A stretch of 64,000 nt of DNA from Paulinella micropora (Eukaryota > Cercozoa > Imbricatea > Euglyphida > Paulinellidae), in the NCBI GenBank assembly GCA_019918135.1, contig WBZZ01002820.1:85234-149233 (forward strand), written 5' to 3'. Within the stretch, counting starts at the first letter, position 1. Each line of letters begins with the position of its first letter. The position numbers and the translations under genes are program-made. Below are positions 20,690 to 31,900 of the stretch, piece after piece. A model generated the notes under the pieces. That model saw only the letters and a list, made by a program, of their open reading frames with translations, searched no databases and had not been told where the DNA came from.

Positions 20690-21400
20690 CACCACGCTCA
20701 CGGCTCTTGGCTCGGGGTGGCCTCTGGTATCACTCGGGGTGAGTGCGGGGGGTGGGGTTATCTGAGGGAGGGGGTTGGGCTCAGTGGGTCACTGGACAGG
20801 TTGGTTAACTAAACTACTGTCGGTATGAGTGGGAATGAAGGCGACAGGCTCCACACATTTCCACAAGCCTTGAAATCACTCAACTGCCACAGTAGCGACT
20901 GCCTGGACGCGGGGCTCCTGACTCACCCTCTCTCCCAGAACCCCTCGTGCTCACTTTGCGGATGCCATGGGGATGCTCTGGCGGAGGGTCGGGACGTGTT
21001 GGGTGCATGTGACCGGGCCTGTCACTTAGTGTTCTCGGTAGATGACTCTTTTGTAGCTTCTATCGGACGCAGGGTGGCTTGCCACGACACCTCAATGATG
21101 CATAGTACGTCACGTCTCTGGCCTGGTTACGGGGGCGGGTAACTGAGGCGGGTTCCTGAAGGCTGGTTACGGAAGCTATGTTATTGTTGTTGGGTTCCTG
21201 GCTGCTATGTTATTGTTGTTGGGTTCCTGGCTGCTATGTTTTTGTTGTTGGGTTCCTGGCTGCTATGTTATTGTTGTTGGGTTCCTGGCTGCTATGTTAT
21301 TGTTGTTGGGTTCCTGGCGGCGTACATGTTTATGCTTTTTTAAGGGTTGAGCTTTAAATAACCCCACTCGGGTCTTCTTTTATCGAGCTCACCACTCGGT
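20690..21400 (+). repeat. LINE-A 5' monomer 1
   Basis: Similar to 21,840-22,400: shared GGCTCTTGGCTCGGGGTGGC, AAACTACTGTCGGT, GATGCCATGGGGATGCTCTG-type blocks and the terminal GGGTTGAGCTTTAAATAACC. It is interrupted by the 29-bp array at 21,175-21,320. Tandem 5' monomers act as promoters in some LINEs (mouse L1); here this is inference. Confidence 0.85.
21175..21320 (+). repeat. 29-bp tandem array (5 copies)
   Basis: Units start with GCTATGTTATTGTTGTTGGG at 21175, 21204, 21233, 21262 and 21291. One base varies (TTT for TTA in unit 3). Confidence 0.97.
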
Positions 21401-21631
21401 GGATGGAGGCCTGGGGTAGACTTATACGATGTTTTTGATGCTAGGTTCCGTCTCCAGGGATTCGACTGGCATCGCTGCTTTGCCTCACCGCACTGCCTCA
21501 CCCACACATCCACGCTGGCACACTGTTTCTCCTCTTGCTCTTGTACCTATGTCGCACACAGCTATGAGCTCACGCCGATGAGTGGTTGTGACGAGGTGCA
21601 CCCAGCTGGATTGCGGGCGAGCCACGGCGGC

Positions 21632-21633
<2 letters not shown>

Positions 21634-21694
<61 letters not shown>

Positions 21695-21745
21695 TTTTTT
21701 TTCTTTTTTTTTTTTTTGTTTTTTTTTTGTTTTTTTTTTTGTTGC
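21634..21745 (+). repeat. (CT)n followed by T-rich run
   Basis: A CT microsatellite to ~21,695, then poly-T with G interruptions. It lies between the two LINE-A 5' monomers. Confidence 0.97.
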
Positions 21746-21839
21746 TTTGCTTTGCTTTGCTTTGGGCGAGGCCTAGCTTTCACATAGGCGGGCTGAGCCT
21801 ATGAGGGGCGTACGATAAGCGTTGACGACGAGAGTAACT

Positions 21840-22400
21840 CATGTGAGTTGCTCATCATACTCATGGCTCTTGGCTCGGGGTGGCCTCTGGAATCACAAGG
21901 GGTGGGCACTGGGGGAGGGGGTTGTGTTCAGAGGGTCACCGCGAAGGATGGTCAACCAAACTACTGTCGGTCGGAGTTTGTACGAAGGCGAGAGGCCCTA
22001 CACCTTACCACAAGCCTTGAAACGACTAAATGACCAAAGTAATGACGGACCGGAGCGGGGCTCCTGGCTCACCCTCTCTCTCAGCACTCTTCGTGCTCAT
22101 CCTGCGGATGCCATGGGGTTGCTCTGGCGGAGGGTTATGGGGTGGTGGGTACACGTGCACGGGCCTGCCACTCTGTGCTCTCGGTAGATGACTCACTTGC
22201 AGCGTTTATCGGACGCAGGGTGGTTTGCCACGACACCTACCTCGATGATGCACAGCGGGTCTGCCTCGTGCCTGGTTACGGATGCAGGTGAGTGTTTGTG
22301 TGTATTCCTATACATACGTACACGTATGCTTTTTAAGGGTTGAGCTTTAAATAACCCCACCTGGGTCCTCATTTATCGAGTTTACAACTCGATCAATGCG
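21840..22400 (+). repeat. LINE-A 5' monomer 2
   Basis: Second copy of the 5' monomer, nearest the coding region. Both copies end in a short hairpin-forming motif (GGGTTGAGCTTTAAATAACC; stem GGGTT/AACCC) with a TTTAAATA core, at ~22,337-22,357 here. Confidence 0.85.
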
Positions 22401-23367
22401 GCACCGGGGTCCCATACCACTTATGTCAGGTTCTTATGCGAAGAGCGCGGCCGCTAGTGCTGGCCCTATGGGTCAAGGCGGTAATCCTTCAGGTTTAGAC
22501 GTTCCCCGTGGGAGTGCGCCTGCGGGTGGCGATGGCTACTCGGCCGGGGTGGGGTGGTCGAGTGCTCGCGTACCTGACGGGCAACCTGAATCACGTAGAG
22601 CCAGCAATCCTGCTGCATCTCGATCACCCTCCCCAACCTCGGAAGAGAAGTCACGTCCGGAAAGGTCTGGTCACGGCGTGTGGCAAGCGGTACCGCCACC
22701 GAGGAGGTGGCGGAGGAAGGTACGAAATGAGCTGGATAAGAGATGTTGCATAGTATGGGGGCTATCGCATGTCTCTCAGACAGTGGTCATGGCGCGAGAG
22801 CTCCGAATTCTCGGTCTCGGGGAAGTCGAGGTGGAATTCGCGGGCAGAGGTAGTGGGCGACATTTGCGGATTAAATGTGCGTCTTGTGAGGAGGCGGAGA
22901 AGATGGTGCGGCTGCTGCGGGAGCGTAAGTTCTTCACGGGAAAGGTTCACGTTGCGACGGGTAGGACTTTCCGGGAAAGAGAGAAGCAGCGGGCTGCACG
23001 GGGGGGTGCCCAGTATGTAGAGATGCAGAGGGAGCTTCGCAAGCAGGGATTTGGCTACTGGGTGCTCGACGTGGAAGTCGACGAGCCCAAGGGCGAAGCC
23101 TCAAGCGGTGAATCTCCCTTGGCGGAGTGGGGCGGGATGCGGGAGCTGGAGGAGCTGGGGCGGAGGGTGCAGGATGGGCCGTGGAGGGTGGCGGAGGGCT
23201 CCAGGCGGGCTCAACCGAAGCGCAGGCATCGGCATCAGCTTCGTTCTTCCCAATTTGTGAAAGGCTTCCCACTGAGGGTGCCTCACATAATTGGCAAGGC
23301 AAAGTGGGTGCGGATAGCCCAGGCTTTGGGGAATGGCCGGAGCACTACAAGGAGCGAGGCTGGGTGA
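22396..23367 (+). pseudogene. LINE-A N-terminal domain fragment
   Basis: The frame starts at ATG 22396. Residues ~90-200 hold the RNA-binding-like domain shared with LINE-B: RCCIVWGLSHVSQTV, FAGRGSGRHLRIKCAS and GKVHVATGRTFREREKQ. The true frame leaves this ORF around 23,230-23,290, where the endonuclease begins in another frame; the end of this ORF is a shadow. Confidence 0.8.
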
Positions 23368-24125
23368 TCGTCGGAGTCCAGGAGCACAACCTATCGTCGC
23401 GGAAGGTGGAGAAGCTCCAAGTCGACGGCTTCGCAGTCCTCGGCAAAGCGGCTGCAACTGGTGCGGGCTCGCGTCTCTTGGGGGGAGTCTTGACGTTGGT
23501 GGCCAACTATCTGGCACCGTGCGCTACCATTGTACAGGCGCCTGTTCCACACCCACAGCAATTGTGGGTGAGGCTGTCGTCTGGGAGCGCGACGGCGTCG
23601 GATGTGTTCGTCGGCAACGGCTACTTCCCCCAAGAAAATCAACGAGAGGAATCTATTGCAGCCTATGAGGCGTGGCAGGCGGCCGTCTCCTACTTCGCCA
23701 CCAAAGGTCATGTGGTTACGGTTGGTGATGCTAATTCTAAGCTGGGGCCCGCCAGAATAGCGCGGGAGGAGGGAGTGGTGGGCCTCTTTGGCGAGATAGA
23801 TGGGAGGGGTAGAGGGGTTAGGAGTGAGAATGGTGAGTTTCTGGCTGCGATGCTTGTTGCCACGGGGTTGCGCAATCTCAGTGGGTTTTCGCAACCACGG
23901 GGGGACAAATATTGGTGGTCTAGGCAGGAAAATGTAGGTGGACGAAGGCATCTTCTGGATTACATCTGCGTCTCTTCCGAGCTGGCGGAGGAGGCGAGCT
24001 TCGGCGTCGACGAGGTAGACCTTGATACCGACCACAAAGCTGTGTGGGCGGAACTGGTCTGGGGGGGACAGCCACCCCCAAAAAGCAGGTTAAGAGGTAC
24101 AAAGCATTCAAGGCAGAGCGCTTGA
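23127..24125 (+). pseudogene. LINE-A AP-type endonuclease fragment
   Basis: From ~23,260 it carries the endonuclease/exonuclease/phosphatase fold pattern: ASHNWQGK (Asn), VGVQEHNLS (Glu), VGDANSKLGP (Asp, Asn) and LDTDHKAVWAEL (Asp, His). All core residues are present. The first ~45 codons of this frame are not element protein. The true frame is lost near 24,060-24,075, at a run of G. Confidence 0.88.
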
Positions 24126-25159
24126 TAGGCAGGGTAGTTGAGGGTAAGGAGAGTGAGCTGTCTAAGCTTAGGTTGAAGTACGACGAGACCTTTGCAGCTG
24201 GTATATCGGGGCTGTTGCCAGATGGCCTCCCAGATCTATCAGCAGTGGAGGACCCGGATGAGCTTCAGCAGGAGGTAGATAGGGTCGCTAGCTTAGTGGT
24301 CCGAGCTTTCACGGGCGCAGCCGTGAAGGTCTTGGGAGTTCGGGTGATTAGGCCAGGGTTTACTAATGCATGGTTTGATGAGAGTCTTAGGGAAGCGATT
24401 GCGCGACGGAGAGAGGCATACGGCCTCTGGCGAAGGAATGAGGCCAACCGAGAGGCCTGGCAAAGATATAAAGAAGCGAGGAAGGCGGTCAGAAGGTTAT
24501 GCAAGGAGAAGAAGGAGCAAGCGTGGAAGCGGGTCCAGAATGACACCGCTGCCAACTTCAGGAGCGCTACCATGGCCACATACTGGAAGCTGTCAAAGCG
24601 TTTGGGCGGGGTTCGGCGGTCGAACGCTTCTGCTCCTGTTCGGAAGCCCGATGGCACTCTGGCATGCACACTCCGGGAAAAACTACAAGAATGGGAAGAA
24701 TACCGCCGACGTATGGTGGTCCCCAAAGAAAACCAGCTTTTGGAGGATGCATGTGTAGAGGAAGTCGGTTCTGATGAGGAAGCAGCGCGGATTGAGCCCG
24801 AGCGGAAGGCCCGCGAAACCTTCCAGTATAACGACAACCTGCGCGACCAATTCGAGGCCATGGCGCAAGCCGAGGAGATCCGGACTGAGACGGGCCCGCT
24901 GGACTATGATTACACCGAGAAGGAAGTGGAGCTCTGCCAGGAAAATCTCCAGAATCACAAAGCGTGCTCACCGGATAAGATCAAGAACGAGATGCTCAAG
25001 TACGGAGGCACGCGGATTGTGAGCTTTCTGGTGCGCTTCTTCAACTGGTTGAAATCGTGCGAATACACCCCCAGCGACTGGGCAAAGCGATTATCGTCAA
25101 CATCCCAAAAGGAGGCGACCCAACCGATCCGGAAAATTGGAGAGACATCGCGATTCTGA
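24044..25159 (+). pseudogene. LINE-A linker and RT start fragment
   Basis: From ~24,090 it continues the protein with a basic helical linker (REAYGLWRRNEANREAW) and reaches the RT start (NHKACSPDKIKNEML, ARFFNWLKS). The frame is lost near 25,080-25,100, at the segment equivalent to IIVNIPKGGDP in LINE-B. Confidence 0.88.
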
Positions 25160-27093
25160 GCTGTCTGGGTAAGATGTATCTGTCCCTTATGGCGGCGAGG
25201 CTTACGGCTTTCATCGATCAGCCGGGCAGGCTTCGCCCAGAGCAGGGTGGGTTCCGGCCAAAACGTAGTACGGGGGACCAGATTTTTGTCCTTAAGGAGC
25301 GTCTGCGCCTTAGACAACAAGCTGGCCTCCGTTCTTTCGTTTTGTTCGTGGATCTGAGAAAGGCATTCCCTACGGTTTGGCGGGCCGGGTTGTTTCAGAG
25401 GCTCACCCAGATGGGGGTACAGGGCAAGTTCTATCGCATTCTGCGGCGTTTTTACCGAAGAATGTCATCGCGAGTGCTAGTCGATGGCGAACTCACTGGT
25501 GAAGTGCTGGAAGAGATGGGAGTTCAGCAAGGGTCGCCGTTGTCACCGTCGCTGTTCAACGTCTTCATGGATGAGCTAACGGTCCGAATCGCGAAAGAGT
25601 TGGAGATCGAGGACCTCAACCGCATCGAAGACATACGGACCCTGCTTTACGCCGACGACGTTGCGGTAATTGCGCATAGTGTCACGGAGCTTCAACAGAT
25701 TGTAAATGTCGTGGCGACATTCGTGGAGGACTATCGGCTTGAAATCAACCTGAAACCGGGCAAGACGGAAGTCATGCCGATATACGGGCACGCCAAGTCA
25801 AAAAAGTCGCCCCCATGCGTGAGGTTCCGGGGCAAGGTTCTCAACATCACCGACCACTACAAATACCTGGGAGTTCTGCTCACGGACACCCTCTCCGATA
25901 AACCGCAAGCGAAGCGGGCGGCGGAAATCACTGTAGCGGGAACGGCTGCCTGCTACCCCCTCTGGATTGCCCATGAAGTTCCAGCGCGTCTTCGGCTGAT
26001 GAATTGGCAGCAAATGGTTGGAGCAAAGTTGCTTTACGCATCGGCTTTTTGGGATCTGCCGGGCGCCAACAAGCTGAGTAAGCTGGAGGGCGCGTTGGTA
26101 GCGCCCCTGCGGGTCATCTTGGGTGTTGGTACGCGCACAAGCGGCTGCATCACCAGGGGTTTAGGCCGCACGCCGAGTTTTAGCATCCTTGCCAAGGCGG
26201 CCCGGCTTCGGTTCCTAGGGCGCATCGAGTTACTGGGCAACACAGCGCTAACACGCAGGCTTTACAACACGGGTCGGTGCAAATGGAAGGAAGATACGGA
26301 AAATTTGATCTTAGCAGATCACAGGCTGCGGGAGGGCTTGGATGCGCTCAAGCGGGTCGTGAACGAAGATGGCACGGTAGATGATAAGGACTGGCGGGCC
26401 GCTCTGGCGAACTGGAACGAGGTGGTAAAGCAATGGTCTGTCCGGCAGGAAGTAGCTGGCTGGGAGCGGCAGGCTAAGCCCTCTGATGGGCTTAGGGTGC
26501 TGCTTAGCCAGATGTCTTCCCGCTCTGCTTTCCCACGTTGGCGGGCGCTGGAGGGGGGAAGTCACAACCTTATCAGAAGGCGATTGTTGAGCTGCAACAA
26601 TCGCCTTCGCCTCTACCGATCCAAATTTGGCTCATGCTCGCCGGACTGCTCAAGCCGTTTCGCCTTGTGTGGCACTGAGGTTAACGAGTCGTTACGTCAC
26701 TTCCTGCTGCATTGCCCAACGTTTGCGAGCTCTCGTGAGGCACTGTTTAAGTTTATCGATGAGGCGCAAGCCCGGCAGCCCCTCATGCTGAATCGAGGAG
26801 GGCTTTATCACAGGGAACTGCGGGAGGCAGAGGAGGAGATGAGGCTCTTCAAAGAGGAATGGCTGAAGGGGGAGGATGAAAAGATGGCGGCGATGCTCGG
26901 CGTTTTGTTTATCCCTGTCCCAGAAGAGGTGGAGGAGGAGTTAGGGAGGTTTGTTGCCACCATCTGGAAGGAGTGGGAGGAGTTGGAGGCGCAGATCAGG
27001 GAGGCAGAGGGGGCGGAGGAGAAGGAGGAGGTGATCGACCTCACGGTCGTTCAGGAGGTGGGTAGAAGGAGGAGGGAAGGCCTAGTCAGGTAG
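25057..27093 (+). pseudogene. LINE-A reverse transcriptase, knuckle and tail
   Basis: A long 678-codon open frame. RT motifs: IIVNIPKGGDPTDPENWRD, FVLFVDLRKAFPTVW (motif A), GVQQGSPLSPSLFNVFMDEL (motif B), TLLYADDVAVIAHS (YADD). A Cys/His cluster follows in the C-terminal third (CGTEVNESLRHFLLHC). The tail holds EEVIDLTV, a SUMO-interaction-like motif (27,031-27,045). A stop at 27,093 precedes a PIP-like box that survives in another frame at 27,126-27,149. Confidence 0.9.
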
Positions 27094-27125
27094 AATGTCT
27101 GGCTAGATCTGTTGTAGGTGGAGGT

Positions 27126-27149
27126 CAGCGCAGCGTCGCGGACTTCTTC
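27126..27149 (+). other. PIP-box-like motif in LINE-A tail, out of frame
   Basis: Encodes QRSVADFF, matching the PCNA-interacting pattern Q-x-x-h-x-x-F-F. The same motif is in frame in LINE-B. In LINE-A it is cut off from the RT frame by a frameshift and stop. Confidence 0.65.
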
Positions 27150-27321
27150 TCGGCAGATAACTCCTCTCACTCCTTGCACCCACTTGCACATGCACAGCAC
27201 GCTCATTTGCACATTGCACTGCCAGTCGAGTCTTTGGAGCGGAGCCGCGTCACCGAACGGTCCCGTGCTACCAATGGAGGCACATGTCCGACAGGATCAA
27301 AGGCCAATTGACTGATAAGTC

Positions 27322-27322
<1 letters not shown>

Positions 27323-27412
<90 letters not shown>
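27323..27412. repeat. (ATT)n, LINE-A 3' tract
   Basis: About 30 ATT units between the LINE-A 3' end and a truncated SINE. Confidence 0.99.
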
Positions 27413-27532
27413 GTTGGAACTGCCCTTGCGGGGGTGTCATTAGAGCTTATCGTCAATTCTTCGTACTCCCCTCACGGGTGAGACGATGGAGGCGCATGTG
27501 CAGAAATGCATCAGCCATTGACAGAGAAGCAC
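27413..27532 (+). mobile_element. SINE copy 2, 5'-truncated
   Basis: Only the last 120 bp of the SINE (from GTTGGAACTGCCCTTGC). Loss of the tRNA head is typical of incomplete reverse transcription from the 3' end. It is followed by (ATT)n to ~27,596. Confidence 0.93.
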
Positions 27533-27596
<64 letters not shown>

Positions 27597-27597
<1 letters not shown>

Positions 27598-27709
27598 TCT
27601 AAGACTTGCCCGGTGAGAACGGAAGTGGACGACCTGTTGACACCGACCGGCCGGTTCCGGCATCAGTACCCATGGAGATGGTAGTAACAACTCAGACCAC
27701 GTGTTTCGC

Positions 27710-27754
<45 letters not shown>

Positions 27755-27959
27755 CATTTAGGGAGTACATAGGCCATGGGTTCCTTTCCATGGGCTGATT
27801 GGTATAAAGCTCCTAGAGTAATGTTTTATGCCGTCACTTCCTTTATTCCACCGATTGGTGTGGAGACTTTCCTTATGGAATGGAGGACTGGATGCACATG
27901 GCCTTTTGGCTAAGCAATTGGCAGACGATACATACATACATACATATTATTATCATTAC

Positions 27960-27995
<36 letters not shown>

Positions 27996-27996
27996 T
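27597..27996. other. Unique spacers separated by (ATT)n and related tracts
   Basis: Two unique spacers (~27,597-27,710 and ~27,757-27,925) and ATT/CATTAT/ACAT microsatellites. No gene seen. Confidence 0.8.
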
Positions 27997-28059
27997 CTGG
28001 AGGGGTGCACAAGATGGCACTCCATGGGAAGAGGAGGTGGTTGGGCCTCTCCCCACGAA

Positions 28060-28086
28060 GGTGACCGCTTGGGGAGGGCGGTCACC
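28060..28086 (+). other. Perfect hairpin near LINE-B 5' end
   Basis: GGTGACCGC and GCGGTCACC form a 9-bp stem with a 9-nt loop, ~64 nt from the element 5' end. It is also present in LINE-C. A role in 5' processing is possible but unproven. Confidence 0.75.
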
Positions 28087-28109
28087 GGGATATGCGCAAC
28101 TCTCAACTG

Positions 28110-28252
28110 GGCATTTACTCGGTAGGGGTTCGGCCAGGCAGGTTGTGGGGTTGTCTGTTGGATTGTTGGTTGGCTCGTTTTTCTTGGCTGTTGGTTTGGG
28201 TCTGGTTTCCTGGTTAGCCCATTTTCGCCGAATTTCCTGCCGAGTAAATGCC
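28110..28252 (+). other. Long-range inverted repeat in LINE-B 5' UTR
   Basis: GGCATTTACTCGG (28,110-28,122) and its exact complement CCGAGTAAATGCC (28,240-28,252). Both arms are kept in LINE-C. Confidence 0.75.
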
Positions 28253-28324
28253 TGGGGGCTTCCAGTTCCGGTTTGGTGATCTTGTTGAGGTGAGCATTCG
28301 GAGGAAACAGTACCGAGATGGGTT

Positions 28325-28412
28325 GAAGATAGGATTCACATTGAACCGAGATGGGGCCGAGTTGACCTGTTCCAACTCGGCTCCATTTCGGCTTCATGTT
28401 AATCCTATCTTC
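28325..28412 (+). other. 40-bp imperfect hairpin in LINE-B 5' UTR
   Basis: Arms 28,325-28,364 and 28,373-28,412 with an 8-nt loop (ACCTGTTC). About 34 of 40 positions pair as DNA, and some of the rest would pair as G-U in RNA. The LINE-C copy (35,414-35,501) has one change that improves pairing. Confidence 0.85.
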
Positions 28413-28988
28413 ATCCTATCTGGGTTTTGTCTCCTCCCTATCTTCGCTTCTTCGGGCTTGCCTAACTGGAACACATGATGAGCGCACGTTGGAGAGGGGC
28501 TTCAGTCGGTCCCAATGCCTTGCCAGTGCCTTGCTGCGTTGCCGTGCCTTGCCCCATGCATTCACACCCTCCACCGTTGCATTTCTAACTGAGCAGCTTC
28601 GGCTGGGATTACTATACTTGTCTGTAAGACCCTATAGGTACCGCTAGGTTCGCGCCTTCTATACCCACGTGGGGGAAGGAGTTTCAGCGGCACGCCGTCC
28701 GATCTGGCTCCACTCGGGGACACCCGTACCTCATGATGTGTATTGTTAGGAGCAGCTGAAAGTCCATAAGGCATGAGAGCAGAGGCGTTGGCGATGCGAT
28801 GGAGAGTGTGTGTAGTGCGTGAGGCAGGTTCTGGCGACGCTGGGGGTGCTGGCGGGCGCCGAAGGGCACGAAGCGACGCGGCAGCGTCCAGTGACACCGG
28901 CGGAAATGCGTGTAGTGTGTGTTGCAGATACCGCCGATGCTATTTGCATGGACGGGCGCTTTCCTCGGCGTAAAGAGGCGCGGCGGTG

Positions 28989-31900
28989 ATGGCCAGCGAC
29001 ATTGGCCGTCTACTACTCTCAATGGATTACAAATACGCGAAGCACGGAGCTACCACTGTGGCCCTTATGGGACAAGGTAGAATCGCCGAAGACCTGGACA
29101 ATCCCCGTGGGAATGCCTCTTCGACTGGCTCTGGCCCGATGTCCCAGGATGGGAGGATGAGGGCTCGCGTATATGATGGAATTCCTGAACCACGTGGAGA
29201 GGCTATCTTAGCTGCGCCTCATCCTTCCTCCCCAAACCTGGCACACGGGTCGGCGCTTCAACATAAGGCGAGCGGCGCTATATGGCAGATGGCACCGCCG
29301 CCTCGACGGTACCGGCGGGTAGATCGGTACGACAAGGACGGGCGTAATCTGATTGTCTGGGGGCTCTCAGAACGCGCCAATCTACAGGAGATCGCCTCCA
29401 AAATGAGCGGTCTTGGTCTGGTGGTCCCGGTAATGGAGTGGCAAGGCCAGCGAATGTCTCGTCACCTGGAGCTGGTCTACGAGGACGATGACAGCAGGCA
29501 GACGGCGTTGCAGCAACTCAAACATCTCAAATTCTTCGGCAGAGGGGTCAATGTGGCCCTTGGGCGCAGGTTCAGGGACAGGGAACGTGTCCGAAGGCTT
29601 ATTCGCATCCATCTGCGTGGGGAAGCGGCGGTACGGAAGGAGGAAGCTGCGACGGGATATCGCGTCTTGCCTCTGCATGAAGAATGTGTCGATGATGTGC
29701 AGGTGGTGTCTTCGGAATTGGCTGCCGATGCACCTAAGTGCGTGTCTGAGTGTGCTGATATGCATGTGGTGCCCCTGCATTCGGCGGCCAGTGCAGTGGG
29801 GGACCAACCTGCGCAAGCACCTGCAGAGGGGGGCAGCACGAGGGCGGAAGCCAAGCGCGGCCGTCGGGTCCGGAAACGAGCCAAGAAGCACCGCTCCAAG
29901 CAGTTCGATACCGGCTTCAAGCTACTCGTCGCGAGTCACAACTGGCAGGGTAAAACGGGATACGACAACGTAGGCACGGCGGAATGGGCATCATTCTACA
30001 AGCACGAGGGCTGGCTAGTCATCGGGGCTCAGGAGCACCGCATGGGCAAGAAGCAACTTTCCAAATGCAGCCTGGATGGATTCCGGATTTTTGGAAAACC
30101 TGCGGAGGTCAGCGAGAAAAATCGCTGCAAGGGTGGGGTTCTATTCGCGGTGGCTAACTTCCTTGGTCCGTATTGCAACCTGGTGTCAGCCCCCGTCGAC
30201 CACCGGCAGCAAGTGTGGCTGCGTATCGCCTCGGGTGTTACCGGCGCTCAGGATATCTATGTGGGCAACGGCTACTTTCCCCAGGAAACGCAGGAAGAAG
30301 AGTCGTCAGAGGCGTATGCGGCCTGGCAGGCAGCTATAGCTTTTTTTGGAGCCAAAGGTCTTGTGGTCACGGTGGCGGATGCCAACGCGAAGCTCGGGCC
30401 GGCATGCAGCCGAAAAGAGGAGGGCATCGTTGGTCAACACGGGGAGGTCGATGATAAGGGAGCACCGGTACGTTCGGAGAACGGCAAGAGACTCGCGGCT
30501 GTCCTCGTCGCTACGGGCCTGCGAAATCTGAGCGGCTTCTCGTGCCCAGTGGAAGGGTCCTACTGGTGGTCCCGGCGTGAGCAGCGCGGCATGGGCACAG
30601 GCAAGCACCTCCTCGATTACATCTGCGCGTCGCCTGGCTTGGCATCTGGAGCAAAGTTCGGAGTATGCGAAGATGATCTTGATACGGACCACAAGGCAGT
30701 ATGGGCCGAACTGACGTGGAGCGGCCAGCGCCGGCCAAAGCGGGCTGCGAAACCTTACAGGTCCTTTCGTGTTGATAAGCTTATTGGTGCTGGTGTCTCG
30801 GGTAATGATCACGCTGCGAAGCAAGCGCTGGATTATCTACGCGACAAGTTCGATGACGTATTCCAGCATTGCCTACAGAAGCTTGGACTGCATCAGCTGC
30901 CTGAGCTTGACCTATCGGGTGGTGCCGACAGCCAACGGGTGGTAGATGACGTCACCGAGCGAGTGGCGCAGTCCTTCCGAATGGCGGCGCACCGGGTCCT
31001 TGGCTCCAGATGTATACGACCCCGTTTCACCAACAATTGGTTCGACGGGGAGCTAAAGGAGCTCATTCAGCAGCGCCGGGAGGCCTACGCAGCATACAGG
31101 AGGGATGAATCGAATGCGGAAGCCCGTCTGAATTGGCTACGGCTCCGCAAGCAAATTCGGAAGGCAACTCGGGCCAAGAAGTCCGCCTCCTTCAAGCAAG
31201 TGCAGGAAGAAGCGGTCAAATGTCAACGCGAGCAATCCTCAAAGCGCTTTTGGCTACTCGCGAAGCGGCTTGGCGGGGCACGCAGAACGAAGGTCTCCGC
31301 GCCGGTGCAAAGGGAGGATGGCTCACTGGCGTGTACGCTGCCGGAAAAGGTCGCTCGGTGGGAGGAATTTCGGAAAAATTCGGTGAAGCCACGGGAAAAT
31401 CCGGCAAGTGCGGCTGTTGTGGTGGAGTGCTGTGCAGAAGCAGGCTCGCTGGAGTGGGAGGAAGCCGAAGCTAAGCGGCAGTTCCACTGGAACGATCGCT
31501 TCAGAGATGAGGTGGCCCGGGCTATGAAGGAGCACGAAGTAGGTGAAGACACTTGCGAAGAGCTGGACAAGCCGTTCACGCAAGAGAAGGTCCTTGCAAG
31601 GCAACGTGCCCTGAATAACCACAAAGCTTGTGGCGAGGACAAAGTGAAGAACGAGATGCTCAAGTATGGCGGCGCCTACATCAATGGCTACTTAACGCAG
31701 TACTTCAACTGGATTCGAGAAGCCGAGAGGACTCCAAAAGCTTGGGGCAAGGGAATCATCGTCAATATCCCCAAGGGTGGGGATCCTACGGATCCTGACA
31801 ACTGGAGGGATATCTCGATTATTAGTTGCCTTGGTAAGCTGTATCTGTCCTTATTAGCTACTCGTCTAACGCTCTTCGTGGATGGCCCGGATAAGCTACG

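Larger units (their letters stand above)
20553..27322 (+). mobile_element. LINE-A, frameshifted AP-endonuclease non-LTR retrotransposon
   Basis: About 6.8 kb lying exactly between (ATT)n tracts (ending at 20,552 and starting at 27,323). It has a long 5' region with two copies of a monomer, then coding sequence broken by several frameshifts: N-terminal domain, AP-type endonuclease, RT with YADD, Cys/His knuckle, C-terminal tail. The 3' end is ATGGAGGCACATGTCC...GATAAGTCT. The protein is clearly related to LINE-B/C but diverged, so it is another subfamily. Confidence 0.9.
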
